Shown here piece by piece: positions 46,496 to 56,334 of a stretch of 64,000 nt of DNA (positions within the stretch are counted from its first letter, which is position 1; every line of letters begins with the position of its first letter). Below the pieces are notes generated by a model that made no database searches, was not told the origin of the DNA, and was given only the letters and a program-made list of their open reading frames with translations. The position numbers and the translations under genes are program-made. This stretch comes from Panicum virgatum (lineage: Eukaryota; Streptophyta; Magnoliopsida; Poales; Poaceae): NCBI RefSeq assembly GCF_016808335.1, contig NC_053140.1, positions 28,514,086-28,578,085 on the forward strand, in the 5' to 3' direction.

Positions 46496-47640
46496 TACTC
46501 CTGGGAATGGATTGGATTAAATCCAAATCCAATTGGATTTTGACCCATGGATTCTATTGGATTTGGATCTGATTGAATTTGGATATCCATCACTTTACAT
46601 GAGTTAGGATTAGATTTTATTGGATAAAAAACCCAGAGATAATCCAAATCCTATTGGACTGGACGAGGGGAGCACTACTGGGCATCAGGCTACTAGCGTG
46701 GGCACTTGAGCGCTAGCGGCGGCGCCATGGCCACCGGTGCCACACCAAGGCACAAACCTGGCCTACCTGAATAAGCAGCCCGAGAAGCCGTGGGCACTTG
46801 AGCGCTAGCGGCGGCGCCATGGCCACCGGTGCCACACCAAGGCACAAACCTGGCCTACCTGAACAAGCAGCCCGTGAAGCCGCAGTACAGCGCGCGGGAG
46901 GCGGCCACGGACAGCATCGCGCGCTCCGTGCTCGGCGGGTCGGGCTCCGGCAGTCGGAGCCTGCAGAAGAGGGCGTCACGGGCTCGCGGTGGCTCACCCA
47001 GAGCCCCTGGTCGTCGTCGCTGACGAGGGGCCACAGCAGTGGCAGGGACACCAGCGTGAGGAGCAGGTCCAAGCCGCGAGGCCAGCCGGCGTCGGAGCAG
47101 CGCGGCCCTGCAGTCAGCACGGCCGGGCGGAGCTGGCGCAACGCAGGCCCTCCAATCCTCGTCTGGCCTCAGCCGTGGTGCCTTCCCTTGGAGCCCTCGC
47201 CACGCCACCAGTGGGAGCCGCGTGCCAGCCGGACGCCCGGCCATGGCTGGTGATGGCCATGGTCATGGCCTGACTGGTTCGTTCCCCATCTGACCCATGA
47301 GGCAACGGAGATGGCTCAGACTACGGCGGCGACAATGGCTCCGTCTCGGACGACGAGAGCGAAGGGTGGCCTCGGGTGCCGGCCGTGAGCACTGCCGTGT
47401 GCCATCCAGGAGCGGAAGGTGTAGGACCTGGTGGCCTACCTCCACTTCCGTGCTGGCATGGAGGTGGATGAAGAAGCCTGGCGTGAATTGGTAGGATTGA
47501 TTGGATGGATGTGGACGTTCATGATAGTTGGATGGTGGGGACTGTCTATTTGGATTGGATTGGATGTTAATGTGATATCAATTGGATGTTAACGGGATAT
47601 CATTAGATGGACTTTGGATTATGATCCATTCCCGGGAGTA
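46496..47640. mobile_element. hAT-like non-autonomous element with a GC-rich insert
   Basis: The 1145-bp element is flanked by the perfect 8-bp duplication ATCCTAGG (46488-46495 and 47641-47648), the length typical of hAT transposons. The terminal inverted repeats are TACTCCTGGGAATGGAT at the left and, read inward, TACTCCCGGGAATGGAT at the right (16 of 17). Both subterminal regions are packed with TTGGAT and ATCCAA motifs, as expected for transposase binding sites. The centre (46690-47480) is GC-rich and carries a 92-bp tandem duplication. It reads open in several frames, but I recognise no domain. It is probably a captured gene fragment, but its source is unknown. Confidence 0.82.
46698..46881. 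repeat. 92-bp tandem duplication inside the hAT-like element
   Basis: Copies start at 46698 and 46790 (GTGGGCACTTGAGCGCTAGC) and differ at two visible positions. The period is not a multiple of three, so any former reading frame is broken by the duplication. Confidence 0.9.
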
Positions 47641-47648
47641 ATCCTAGG

Positions 47649-47965
47649 TGTTTGGTTTTCTAGAATTTATTTTAAACACTATCACATCAAATATTTTGAT
47701 ACCAATTAGAAAAATTAAATATAAGCTAATTATAAAACTTACTATATAAACCTAGGACTTGTTCACCAGATGAATGTATTAAGCCTAATTAATTTATAAT
47801 TAGCACATATTTATTGTACCATCATATGGGTTATTAATCATGGACTAATTAGACTTAATAGATTTGTCTGGAGAAAAAGCATAGGAGTTACGGAAGCATT
47901 TTTCTCGTTAGTCAATATTTAGTACTACAAATTAGTATCTAAATATTATATAAACATCATCATAT
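47649..47965. mobile_element. Decayed MITE related to those at 3.5 and 23.7 kb
   Basis: The sequence starts GTGTTTGGTT at the edge of the hAT-like duplication. It has the same block order as 23735-24060, including AATTAAATATAAGCTAATTA and TTAATAGATTTGTCTGG, but is heavily mutated. The right terminus cannot be recognised, so the end is approximate. Confidence 0.5.
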
Positions 47966-49985
47966 GTGATAGGGCTTAAAACCGATGCTAATTCTGCAGC
48001 CGACCATGACTTCTCATGCTTCTAGTCAATTCCCACTGTGCTTTTACTCTCAGCCCCACATGGGTGGGGCCCACATCTCCTATCTCTCTATGACATTGGG
48101 ATCTCTCCTCTCTGAACTCAGATTCAGTGATATTAGGTTGTAATGTTATAATAAAACATTGGTCAGACCTCGGCCCTCAAAATCCAATCCCATGGCTCCC
48201 TATATTGAGCCCGCATGCATGGAAAAAATACCCCACATGGGCTAACAATGGGAGACAGGAGGGACACGAAAGGCGGAGACGGAGCGGACGGCGCGCAAAT
48301 CTCTACCTAACGAAATCAGCTCCATGCGCTTTGGCATCTCATTCGGCCACGTCGCCCCTTTTCTAGCACCGTCAGATTTCAATCGAGCGTCCAAAACTGA
48401 GTATAGCAGCAGCCGTCTCCCGAGCTTTCTGGAGCCTCCCCGTCCTTGAGCTGCCCGCCTCCATCTTCTCCGGCCAGCTGGGCATTCTGCCCCTCTCCCA
48501 ACCTAGCGTCGCACACCTTCCTCCGCCTGCCACGCCGCTCGCCGCCGCGCTCCCTCCGCACCCTGCTAGCGGCTCGAGAAACACGTGCCAAGGTCGAGGG
48601 CACGTTGCAGCTCCTGGGGACCAGCTCCCCAACACGCCGCCAGGAAAAAAGGTCGAGCTCCACCGTCAGGAGAGGCGGCAAAGATCGGGCAGCAGCACGA
48701 CCGCTTCTTCTGAACGGGGCCGTCGGGGTCGGACACACAGGCAATGATGCTGGAACTTAGCTGCAATCTGCCAGTAATTGGCGTATGCAGAGAGGAGAAT
48801 CCATATCCTGCGACCTGTACAGGTTACAGGTATATGCTCATCTCGCTTGCTCTAAAATTTTGCAAGTTTTTAGTATATTTAGCCACTCGCTCTCACCGAC
48901 AGGTGATGTTTGGACGACCGGCAAGGGTCCCACTCACCGATGACCGATGGACCTTTATTTTGATGGAATTGCTGATTTCTAAACCCTGAACCTGATGGTA
49001 TTTATCCTCAGAGAAATATAAAACCGATGAATAGTTTCAGAGCTTACTCCAATGGCATTAGCCTGTAGAACAATTAGGAAAGTGTACGCTAAACATATCC
49101 AAATGTGAATTACCTTTTTCCTTTTTGAGTCAATTTACAACCCAAAATGATAGGTCAGTGTAAATAGATAATGGATTTTGACCAATCTATTTCAACACAA
49201 CTTTAAAACGGATATAGTAAATCTTGCATCTGAGAGAAACCAGATTACAAGTAAGTTGAATTTACATATTTCAATCGGAAGCAAGCAATTTACAGATTTA
49301 TACCACCAGACTGTTACCACCTTCTGCATTTTTCACCTTTGTATTTAGAAACATGGAACAGTAATGGTGGATGGCCACAACAATCCAGAATAGAACAAGA
49401 GAGTGATGATTGAAGCACCACAGATCATTCAGGTATTGGCCATATTTATTGTGACTCTTCTACAGACAGTATTTGTTTGGCTCTTCAGAATGTATATATG
49501 AACTAACATAGTGTCGATCCATCAACTACAAAAACGCTGGCAGTGCTGCATTTACCAGTGCTACTTTACAGAAAAATGTGCAGTGAAATGTCATCTCAAT
49601 TTTCCCATAGCCAACGGAATGCCCTCTGAAGTTTCTGAACATTCATGTGGTCATGTAGAATAGAACATTATAACCTAACCGAACAACGGGTGCCCTGGGC
49701 CATACAATTCCCTCTTCAATCAATCTTATAGCCTAAAACTTTCGGATTCCTCATAAGAAGACTCCGTAGGGTTTTTCCATTTATTTTCCAGTCACTGTCC
49801 AAGTGTCCAGCTTGCTCACTTTCAGCTTTACCTCGCTTTCAAGGTCACACACACAAGAACTTCTGGAAATATCTCCAGCAAGCTGGCTAACTGGGCTAGC
49901 CTGCTCCACGGAGGGCGCGGCAAGGCCGCGCCTGTATTTCTAGTCCTTTTCTCGCTTGCCCCCCTTCCAGCTTCATAGCGGTGGC
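47966..49985. other. Unassigned region, no gene recognised
   Basis: A GC-rich patch at 48370-48770 is open on both strands (121 codons on -, 104 on +) without recognisable motifs. From 49000 to 49800 the sequence is AT-rich and non-coding in appearance. I see no terminal repeats that define an element. Confidence 0.4.
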
Positions 49986-50310
49986 GCCAGCCCGCCTCAA
50001 CCGTCAACGGCCACGTTCGTGGTGATCCTGAAGCCCAGCTCACTCTCAGCGAACTAGATGAGGCACTCGATCTTGGAGTCTTCCATGAAGCCATTGCGGT
50101 TCCGGTCGGTGCGCCGGATGGCGAACCGCGCTTGCATGCCGGAGAATCACGCGTCGCGGCGGCGGATGGCCTCCCGGACCAGCTCGGCGGCCAGGGGCCA
50201 CATCCCGCAGCAGCGGTCCGGCATCAGCCAGGTGCCACGACCCGGCGGCGTCCTCCTGACATCCCGGCGGGGCTTCCCGCAACACTGGTGCGGCAGTGGC
50301 CAAGCATCGC
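49986..50310 (-). pseudogene. GC-rich gene-like fragment interrupted by the Sirevirus
   Basis: On the - strand one frame reads as protein-like sequence from the element border at 50310 down to about 49998. It includes CCGMWPLAAELVREAIRRRD, QARFAIRRTDRNRNGFMEDS and SELGFRITTNVAVDG, and is broken by two in-frame stops near 50145 and 50055. Beyond the Sirevirus the same frame continues upstream at 63605-63660, because ATCGC is duplicated at the insertion site. I do not recognise the family. It may be a host pseudogene or an older transposon-borne fragment. Confidence 0.4.
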
Positions 50311-52071
50311 TGTAAGGATCGTTGGACCAAGAGGGGGGGGTGAATTGGGCCTTTTCAAATTTCTAAGAGAGATAAAACAACCTTAACCTATGCAATGCTA
50401 GTAAGGCTCAATTCACCAACCGGCTAAACAAAGCAAACTACACAAGCTATCAAAGAAATGAAACTAAGCAAGGTAGAGCTAAGCTATGATCTCTAAGGTC
50501 AAGCACATGAAAGAATGCATGAAAGTAAGTGCTTGAAATGAAAGAGAGTGTAAGAGACAATCGGATTTTTTCCCGTGGTGTCGATGTGTTGGCACACACC
50601 CCTAATCCACGTTGTGACACTCCCTAAGAGTCTTGTCACCTCCCATGTCACCGAGACTTGGGCGCTCACTAAGAGTCCGTTCACCATCCCGGCGTGGTGG
50701 AGCTCAAGCCACGTACAATCTTCTTCTCCGGGCTCCCACAATCCTTGGCAAGCTCCGCGAGAAACACTTCGATCACCAAGATCGTCTAGGTGCTGCCAAA
50801 CACCAAGAGTAACAAGCTCCTAAGCCTTCACTTGACCTACACTCAGTTGGCCCTAGCTCAAGCACACTTGCTACACTTGCAAAGGATGAGTTCTTCAAAG
50901 TTGAAGCACAAAACTAAGCACTAGATCTTCTCTCTTTTGCTCAAAGCTCTTTCTCTTCTTCTCAAGGGTGGCCTCAGGTTTTCAAGGTGTCAAAGGCAAC
51001 TGAAATGAGCCAGGGGGTACCCTTATATAGAGTGGAGGAGGTCACATAGGCGTTGGAAGTTTTCTGCAGAAAAACCGTGACCACCGGAAGAACCGACGGT
51101 ATAGAAAATATGGGCATCGGTTCAACCGGTCTCTCTGTGTCAAAGAAGTAGCCGTTGGAGTTCTGACACAGTATCCACGCTTGCGTTATTGCACCGGTGC
51201 ATGCTCCGTAGGGGCATCGGATCAACCGGTGCTGAAGAGGTTCACTGATCAACTCAAACAAGCGTTCTGGAACAAAGTACATCCAATGCACCGGTGCTTT
51301 GATTCTGAAGCGTCGGTTCAACCGGTGCTGAAGAGAAGTTGAAGTCAACCAAAACATGCTCTCTGGAACAAAGAACTTCTGATGCACCGGTGCTTTGATT
51401 CCGAAGTGTCGGTTCAACCGGTGCTGAAGAGAGGTTGAAGTCCACCAAAACATGCTCTCTGGAACAAGGAACTTCCATTTCACCGGTGCTTATCTTTTGA
51501 CCATCGGTTCAACCGGTGCCACACTTGATTTCTGCCTTCATCCAGAGAAGATAGACCGACAGGGCACCGGTCCTTCCGCCACGCATCGGATGCTCCGATG
51601 CTGGGGCACCGGTTCAACCGGTGCTGCTGATTTTCTTTGTTTTCAGCTGTTTTGACTTGGATTCGAATGTGACTTTGATTGTTTCTTCTTCCAAGAGTTG
51701 TGTTGACTTCTATTGACCATCTTTTGCTGTTTTTGAGTGAGTGTGCAAGATTTCTAAGGCCAACTCAAGTTTGATCAAGCTACTAAATCATGAACCCCTC
51801 TTAATAGTACGATCAAGAACTAGAAACTATAAAACCTAACTAAATCAAATGTCCTTCATCTCCTTATGACACTTGAGACTAGAAAGGTCCTTTATCTTTT
51901 GAAATTGAGTCCTTGGTACGCATGATTGTTTCGAATGAGGGGTCTCCTTTCATATTTCATATGAGACTAATCCAGTTATTGAGCTTTCCTTTAAAACACA
52001 CGTTAGTCACATACGGTTGTCATAAATCACCGAAACTTACCATTAGCATCTATCGGCCTAGATGCGCTACA
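50311..52071 (-). repeat. 3' LTR of the Sirevirus-like element
   Basis: The 1761-bp LTR runs on the - strand from TGTAGCGCATCTAGGCC (52071) to GATCCTTACA (50311). It contains a tandem array of about 96-bp units rich in the palindrome ACCGGT (51095-51640) and a TATA-like CTATATAAGG near 51022-51030. Confidence 0.95.
51095..51640 (-). repeat. ACCGGT-rich tandem array in the Sirevirus-like LTR
   Basis: CACCGGTGC recurs at 51192, 51289, 51385 and 51481 (spacing 97, 96 and 96 bp). Each is followed after about 30 bp by CGGTTCAACCGGTG. The ACCGGT hexamer is itself palindromic and occurs about a dozen times in 550 bp. The same array is at about 62568-63105 in the other LTR. Palindromic motifs in LTRs have been described for Sireviruses; this particular unit I only see here. 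Confidence 0.88.
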
Positions 52072-52073
52072 AT

Positions 52074-52304
52074 CTCCCCCTTTTTGGTGATTGATGACAA
52101 CACAAAGTAGAGATACATACTATAAGAAAAAGAAAGCGATAAACAAGTATGCATTACTTGAAATAAAGCACATGTAGGGACATGTCAACACAGAGCAAAC
52201 ACAATATCCAAATAACATGTCCATACACAAAAACCATGAGGATCCAATCACGCCACAAACCACCAAGCTCCCCCTATCTCTACTCCCCCTATCTATCTCC
52301 CCCT
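52074..52304 (-). other. Cluster of four polypurine tracts before the 3' LTR
   Basis: AGGGGGAG on the - strand occurs at 52074-52081, next to the LTR start at 52071, and again at 52268-52275, 52283-52290 and 52297-52304. The LTR-proximal copy is the expected plus-strand primer. Multiple copies in this region are a known Sirevirus trait. Confidence 0.85.
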
Positions 52305-52335
52305 TTGGCAACAAAGCACCAAAAAGGAAGGCGAT

Positions 52336-54645
52336 CTAATCCTGAGCAGGAGAAGGTGGGGTCTTCCGGCTGGGTCCGGTGGAGAACTGAGCGGCAGAGT
52401 CGTCGACGTCGTCGTCCGTCCAGTCGTCGTCGACCGAAGAGGACTTCTGCTCGACCGGAGTCGTCGGAGCAGCAGAAGTAGCTGGTGTAGCGGTAGAAGC
52501 TGGCGCTGCGACGACCGTGGAGTCCGTCGGAGGAGCAGACGTGACGGGAGTCAGGTCTGGCTGAGTGACGCGCACGACGGATGGACGGAGCACCTCAGGC
52601 TGAGAAGGAGAGTCAAACGTGAGTGACTGAGCCGAGGGGTGCTGGAGCTGGTGTAGGATCTGCTGCTGTCTATGAAACTCTGCACGCTGCTCGGCTGTCC
52701 AGACACTAGGTTGTGGAGCAGGAGCTGGAGCAGCAGTGGGAACAGGACTGGCAAACAACCCGGTCTGAAGAAGTGGTGACATCGGGAAAGACGACAAGGG
52801 TGTCTGCACAAATCCGCCAGCAGGTGGAGGGGGAGCAGTGGGGTCGAACTGGAGCTGCTGGGGTGTAGGAAGCTGAGGCTCAGGCAGTCCAGTGTGATGA
52901 TACAGCTGACCGAAGCATCCCGAGAAGAATGTGAACATCTGCTGCTGTATCTGGGACTGCTGCTGTAGCTGTAGCCTCATGGCCTCCTGCTGCTGCCTAA
53001 TGCCCTCAAGAACAAGTGTCTGGGCCTCCTGCTGACGAGCCTGCTCGGCCTGCATACTCAGCTGAGCTGCAGCAAATCTGTCCTGCTGATCTGATAGCCG
53101 AGTAAGAATGGTAGCGAGTGCATCGGGCTGAGTGACCTGAGCAGTGGAGACTGGAGGAGCGGGGGCTCGTGCTGCACCAGAAGATCCTGCCTCATCATCA
53201 TGAGCTCCTCGAGGGACGGTAACAGTAGGAATGAAATCCTCGTCATCCTCCGAGTCCTCCGAGTCTGTGATTAGGTAGTGTGGGAGCTGGGCCTCTGCTG
53301 CTGCTAGTGAAGCGTCCTCGGCTGCTGTCGGATCATCTGCAACTCTGCCCTCAGCCAAGAAACGCTCATCCAGAACCCGCTGTGCTCGGCGCTGGCCTCT
53401 CGAGCCACGACGACCGTCTCGAGGAGTAGCTGGTGAGTAAAAACTGAAGTGTGTCCTCGAGTGCTCCAGCTCATCCATATGCTCATTCTGACTTAGCTGA
53501 GCCAGAATCCAACAGATCCAATGAGCAAACGGATGACGACGGTGAACTGTCATCCCATCCAGAATCACATCCTCTAGCTCGTAGATAAAGAAGTTGACTA
53601 GGTCAAAGTCACGACCTGTCATGATATAAAGTAGAAGCCACTGCTGCAGAGCTGTGATCCCCTCATTGTATCCAATCCGAAACAACAAGCTCTTCCTCAA
53701 AGCTAGATGGATTGAGTGTGCCATGGGAGTCAGCCTGTCCGGAGTCCTCGGTGTGCTAGGTAGAAATGGCTGCTGAAAGAGAATACTGATCTCCTCGTCA
53801 GACGGGACGTGAGACTCATGAGGACGTCGAGGAGGTACCGTGCTGCCATAAGCCTGATAGTGTACGAAGTGTGGCTCCTCGGCAATCTGAACTCCAAGAA
53901 AGGTGGCCAGTCGTGCTCGGGTCAAACGATAGTGCCTCTCTTGGAACATGAAGTCAATAAACTGCCGGTCCTCCTCAATGAATAGAGTGGCGTAGAAGAC
54001 TCGAACCCACTCTCGAATGTACCTGGACCTCTCACTGAGTAGAGCAGGCAATCCAACATATCTCTCAAAGAGAGGAAGCACTGGAGTCCCACCTGCTGCT
54101 ACACGCATAGCTACCCAGTGAAGCATCTTGTGCTCACTGATCTTGATGTCCAACTGGCAGTAGGTATGGTAAAAAGACTCCTGAAGCAGAGTGTAAAAGC
54201 GACGATCAACTCCGACATCCCTCTGCTCGGGAAACCACTGCTCCGGGGTCACATAACGCAGTCTCTTGACCCTAGGTCCTGGAATACCCCTGAGATCGAA
54301 CAACTCAACCTCGGGCAGCTCCTCACCACTGTCCTGACCACCTGTCTGAGTCTGACTGTCGGTGTGCTGCTGCGGTGCATGACCTGCTCCCCTCTGTGTG
54401 CCACCACCTCGAGTCCGTGGACGTGAGCGGGACTCAGGTGTGGCCTGAGCTGTCTGAGTACGTCCTGAGCGACGTAACTGCTGCTGTGGCTCCCCCTGAG
54501 CCTGAGGATCCCTGATCCTGAGTGATCCCTGCCTATCTGCTGCATCTGCAACTGCCTCAGCCTGCTCTCGCTCGCGGTCCTCACGGGTGCGCTTCTTCTT
54601 CTTCTGCACAACCATCTTGCTCTTGCCCTTCTTGTCACCAGCCAT
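52336..54645 (-). CDS. Third ORF ('env-like' position) of the Sirevirus-like element
   Basis: A 769-residue open frame in sense orientation downstream of pol. I start it at the ATG at 54643-54645 (MAGDKKGKSKMVVQKKKKRT) because the preceding bases CTATGTCAG form a good 3' splice acceptor, as expected if the ORF is expressed from a spliced RNA. Order: lysine/arginine-rich N-terminus (nuclear-localisation-like), disordered Gln/Arg/Gly region to about 130, a folded region (about 140-400) with YVGLPALLSERSRYIREWVR and HRRHPFAHWICWILAQLSQN, an acidic stretch EDSEDDEDF, a Gln-rich coiled coil (about 530-590), a Pro/Ala/Thr-rich segment and an acidic tail. I see no signal peptide and no clear membrane helix, so an envelope role is not supported. 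The folded part resembles the 'putative plant transposon protein' type. Function unknown. Confidence 0.87.
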   Translation of the reverse strand: MAGDKKGKSKMVVQKKKKRTREDREREQAEAVADAADRQGSLRIRDPQAQGEPQQQLRRSGRTQTAQATPESRSRPRTRGGGTQRGAGHAPQQHTDSQTQTGGQDSGEELPEVELFDLRGIPGPRVKRLRYVTPEQWFPEQRDVGVDRRFYTLLQESFYHTYCQLDIKISEHKMLHWVAMRVAAGGTPVLPLFERYVGLPALLSERSRYIREWVRVFYATLFIEEDRQFIDFMFQERHYRLTRARLATFLGVQIAEEPHFVHYQAYGSTVPPRRPHESHVPSDEEISILFQQPFLPSTPRTPDRLTPMAHSIHLALRKSLLFRIGYNEGITALQQWLLLYIMTGRDFDLVNFFIYELEDVILDGMTVHRRHPFAHWICWILAQLSQNEHMDELEHSRTHFSFYSPATPRDGRRGSRGQRRAQRVLDERFLAEGRVADDPTAAEDASLAAAEAQLPHYLITDSEDSEDDEDFIPTVTVPRGAHDDEAGSSGAARAPAPPVSTAQVTQPDALATILTRLSDQQDRFAAAQLSMQAEQARQQEAQTLVLEGIRQQQEAMRLQLQQQSQIQQQMFTFFSGCFGQLYHHTGLPEPQLPTPQQLQFDPTAPPPPAGGFVQTPLSSFPMSPLLQTGLFASPVPTAAPAPAPQPSVWTAEQRAEFHRQQQILHQLQHPSAQSLTFDSPSQPEVLRPSVVRVTQPDLTPVTSAPPTDSTVVAAPASTATPATSAAPTTPVEQKSSSVDDDWTDDDVDDSAAQFSTGPSRKTPPSPAQD

Positions 54646-56334
54646 CTGACATAGAGCCAAAACATGGATTCGATTTGAGCTTATGACAAGAAATCTAGTG
54701 GATAACCTTTAAAAGAACAAACTAATATAGATCATACGAGACAAGGGCCAAAATGTGTGAGTGAGAGGCAAGGGTCATATGTGAACATGTGTGTCAAGGA
54801 TAAGAAAACTAAGATACATCACATGTTTAAGAGTGTGTAGGCCATACCCTTGCAAATCGGGGATGAAAACGACGAAAACGGCCTAAGTGGCAATTCCTCG
54901 AACACCTTGTGTGCACCGAATCAAGGGTGCAGAGAACTTCAAATCGGGCTTGAAAACTCGTGCGAGGGAGAAGGAGTGGAGCAGTACTGTGGAGAAGGCT
55001 TGCTGTCGCTTGGAGAGAGGCCGACGGCGGTGGTGAGCGGCGGCGCGTGGGTGGCACAGGCGCGGCTTGGGCGCGCGAATGGCTGCGGAGCAGCAGCGCA
55101 GGAGCAGCGTGCGCGAGTGTGGGCGAGCGCGGGCGGCAGCGCAGTGAAGAGCTCGGGCGCGGCGGCGGCTTGGAGTGGCGAGCAGGCGGCGCGCGAGCGG
55201 CGGCGGAGCGGCGTACGGGCGCGGGTGCAAGGAGGCGGTTTCGCGAGAGGGAAGAAAAACAGTGAGACTGACGCGTGGGGCCCGCGGATGGGTTAAGTGA
55301 AAACAAAACGGGCGGGCCCGCCAACCCTAAGCACCAGAAGATCCGATGGTGCTGAGAAACTAGCGTCGGTGTAAACACCGGTGTAAGGTTGACCAGATCT
55401 GAAAGAGAGGAAAACCGTGGTCAAAAGGGCACCGGAAGAACCGTTACTGGTGCATCGGAACATCCGATGGGCGTCGGTGCAACGGCAGGAGTAAGGTCCA
55501 GAGGCTATGCAAGGGCCAGAACTCCACACAGTAGCACCGGTTGAACCGATGCTTAAACGTCGGTTCATCCGCCAATCATCGGAAGCACCGGTGACCACCG
55601 GTGTAACGGTCGGAGGTTGTTCCAGAGGCGATGCAGAAACCATGCCACGAAGACTTAAGCACCGGTTGAACCGATGAAGTATAAACACAGGGCGTCGGTT
55701 TAACCGGTGGTTAAGGAAAATTTCTGCTGAACTACAAACTCTACTTCTGATCCAAATCCTCAAAACCAAAGCCATAAACACTCAATTTGGATCATTTTCG
55801 AGAGACAACCTCACCCCTCAAACACTCAAACTAATTGCTCGCAAGCTTTTATATAAACATAGACAAATTAAGAACCAAGCGAGGTTTAAACACAAAAACC
55901 AAATGTATGAGCCACTTTGCCTATGAACTTAGAGATAGAAACTTTAAGTTCGATAGGACGTGACTCAATAGGCATGAAAGCACAACATTGATCTTATCAC
56001 CCTTGTAGAGATGATATATCATATTTAGCATGAATATCTTTCTCGAAGTGTGATTTGCTCCCTTGTGATGCTACTAACGAGATGCAATGCCAATGCAAAG
56101 CGAGAAATTAAGCATGGATGCATTCTATATGACAAGCACATGCATTGCACAAATTTAAATCTATCTTGTCAAGTTTGAACCCTCGTTAAGCTTCTTCATG
56201 ATGAACCATTCTTCATGCCATGAGCGAAACCAAGACCACCGGCTCACGCAAGACCCATGTTCATCACTATCTTAACAAGGTTAGACAAGCCCCTAGCACA
56301 TGTACATATGAAATGCATCTATATGACAAGGCAA
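54646..56334 (-). other. Spacer between pol and the third ORF, with GC-rich block and ACCGG motif array
   Basis: 54900-55290 is GC-rich and has open frames on both strands without recognisable protein motifs. 55320-55715 carries many ACCGG, CACCGGTTGAACCG and CGGTTTAACCGGTG motifs like those in the LTR array, in both orientations. 55740-56330 is AT-rich and plain. The block would be removed or become a leader if the third ORF is made from a spliced RNA. Confidence 0.7.

Noticed and set aside
48370..48770. Possible gene in a GC-rich patch
   Set aside because: Open on both strands but with no conserved motif, no plausible exon structure and no supporting context.
51095..51640. CRISPR-like regular repeats
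   Set aside because: The 96-bp periodic units are diverged, contain no unique spacers, and lie inside a plant retrotransposon LTR.
54827..55378. 183-codon - strand frame in the Sirevirus-like spacer
   Set aside because: Ser/Pro/Arg/Ala-rich translation of GC-rich DNA, with competing open frames on the other strand; better explained as leader or spacer.
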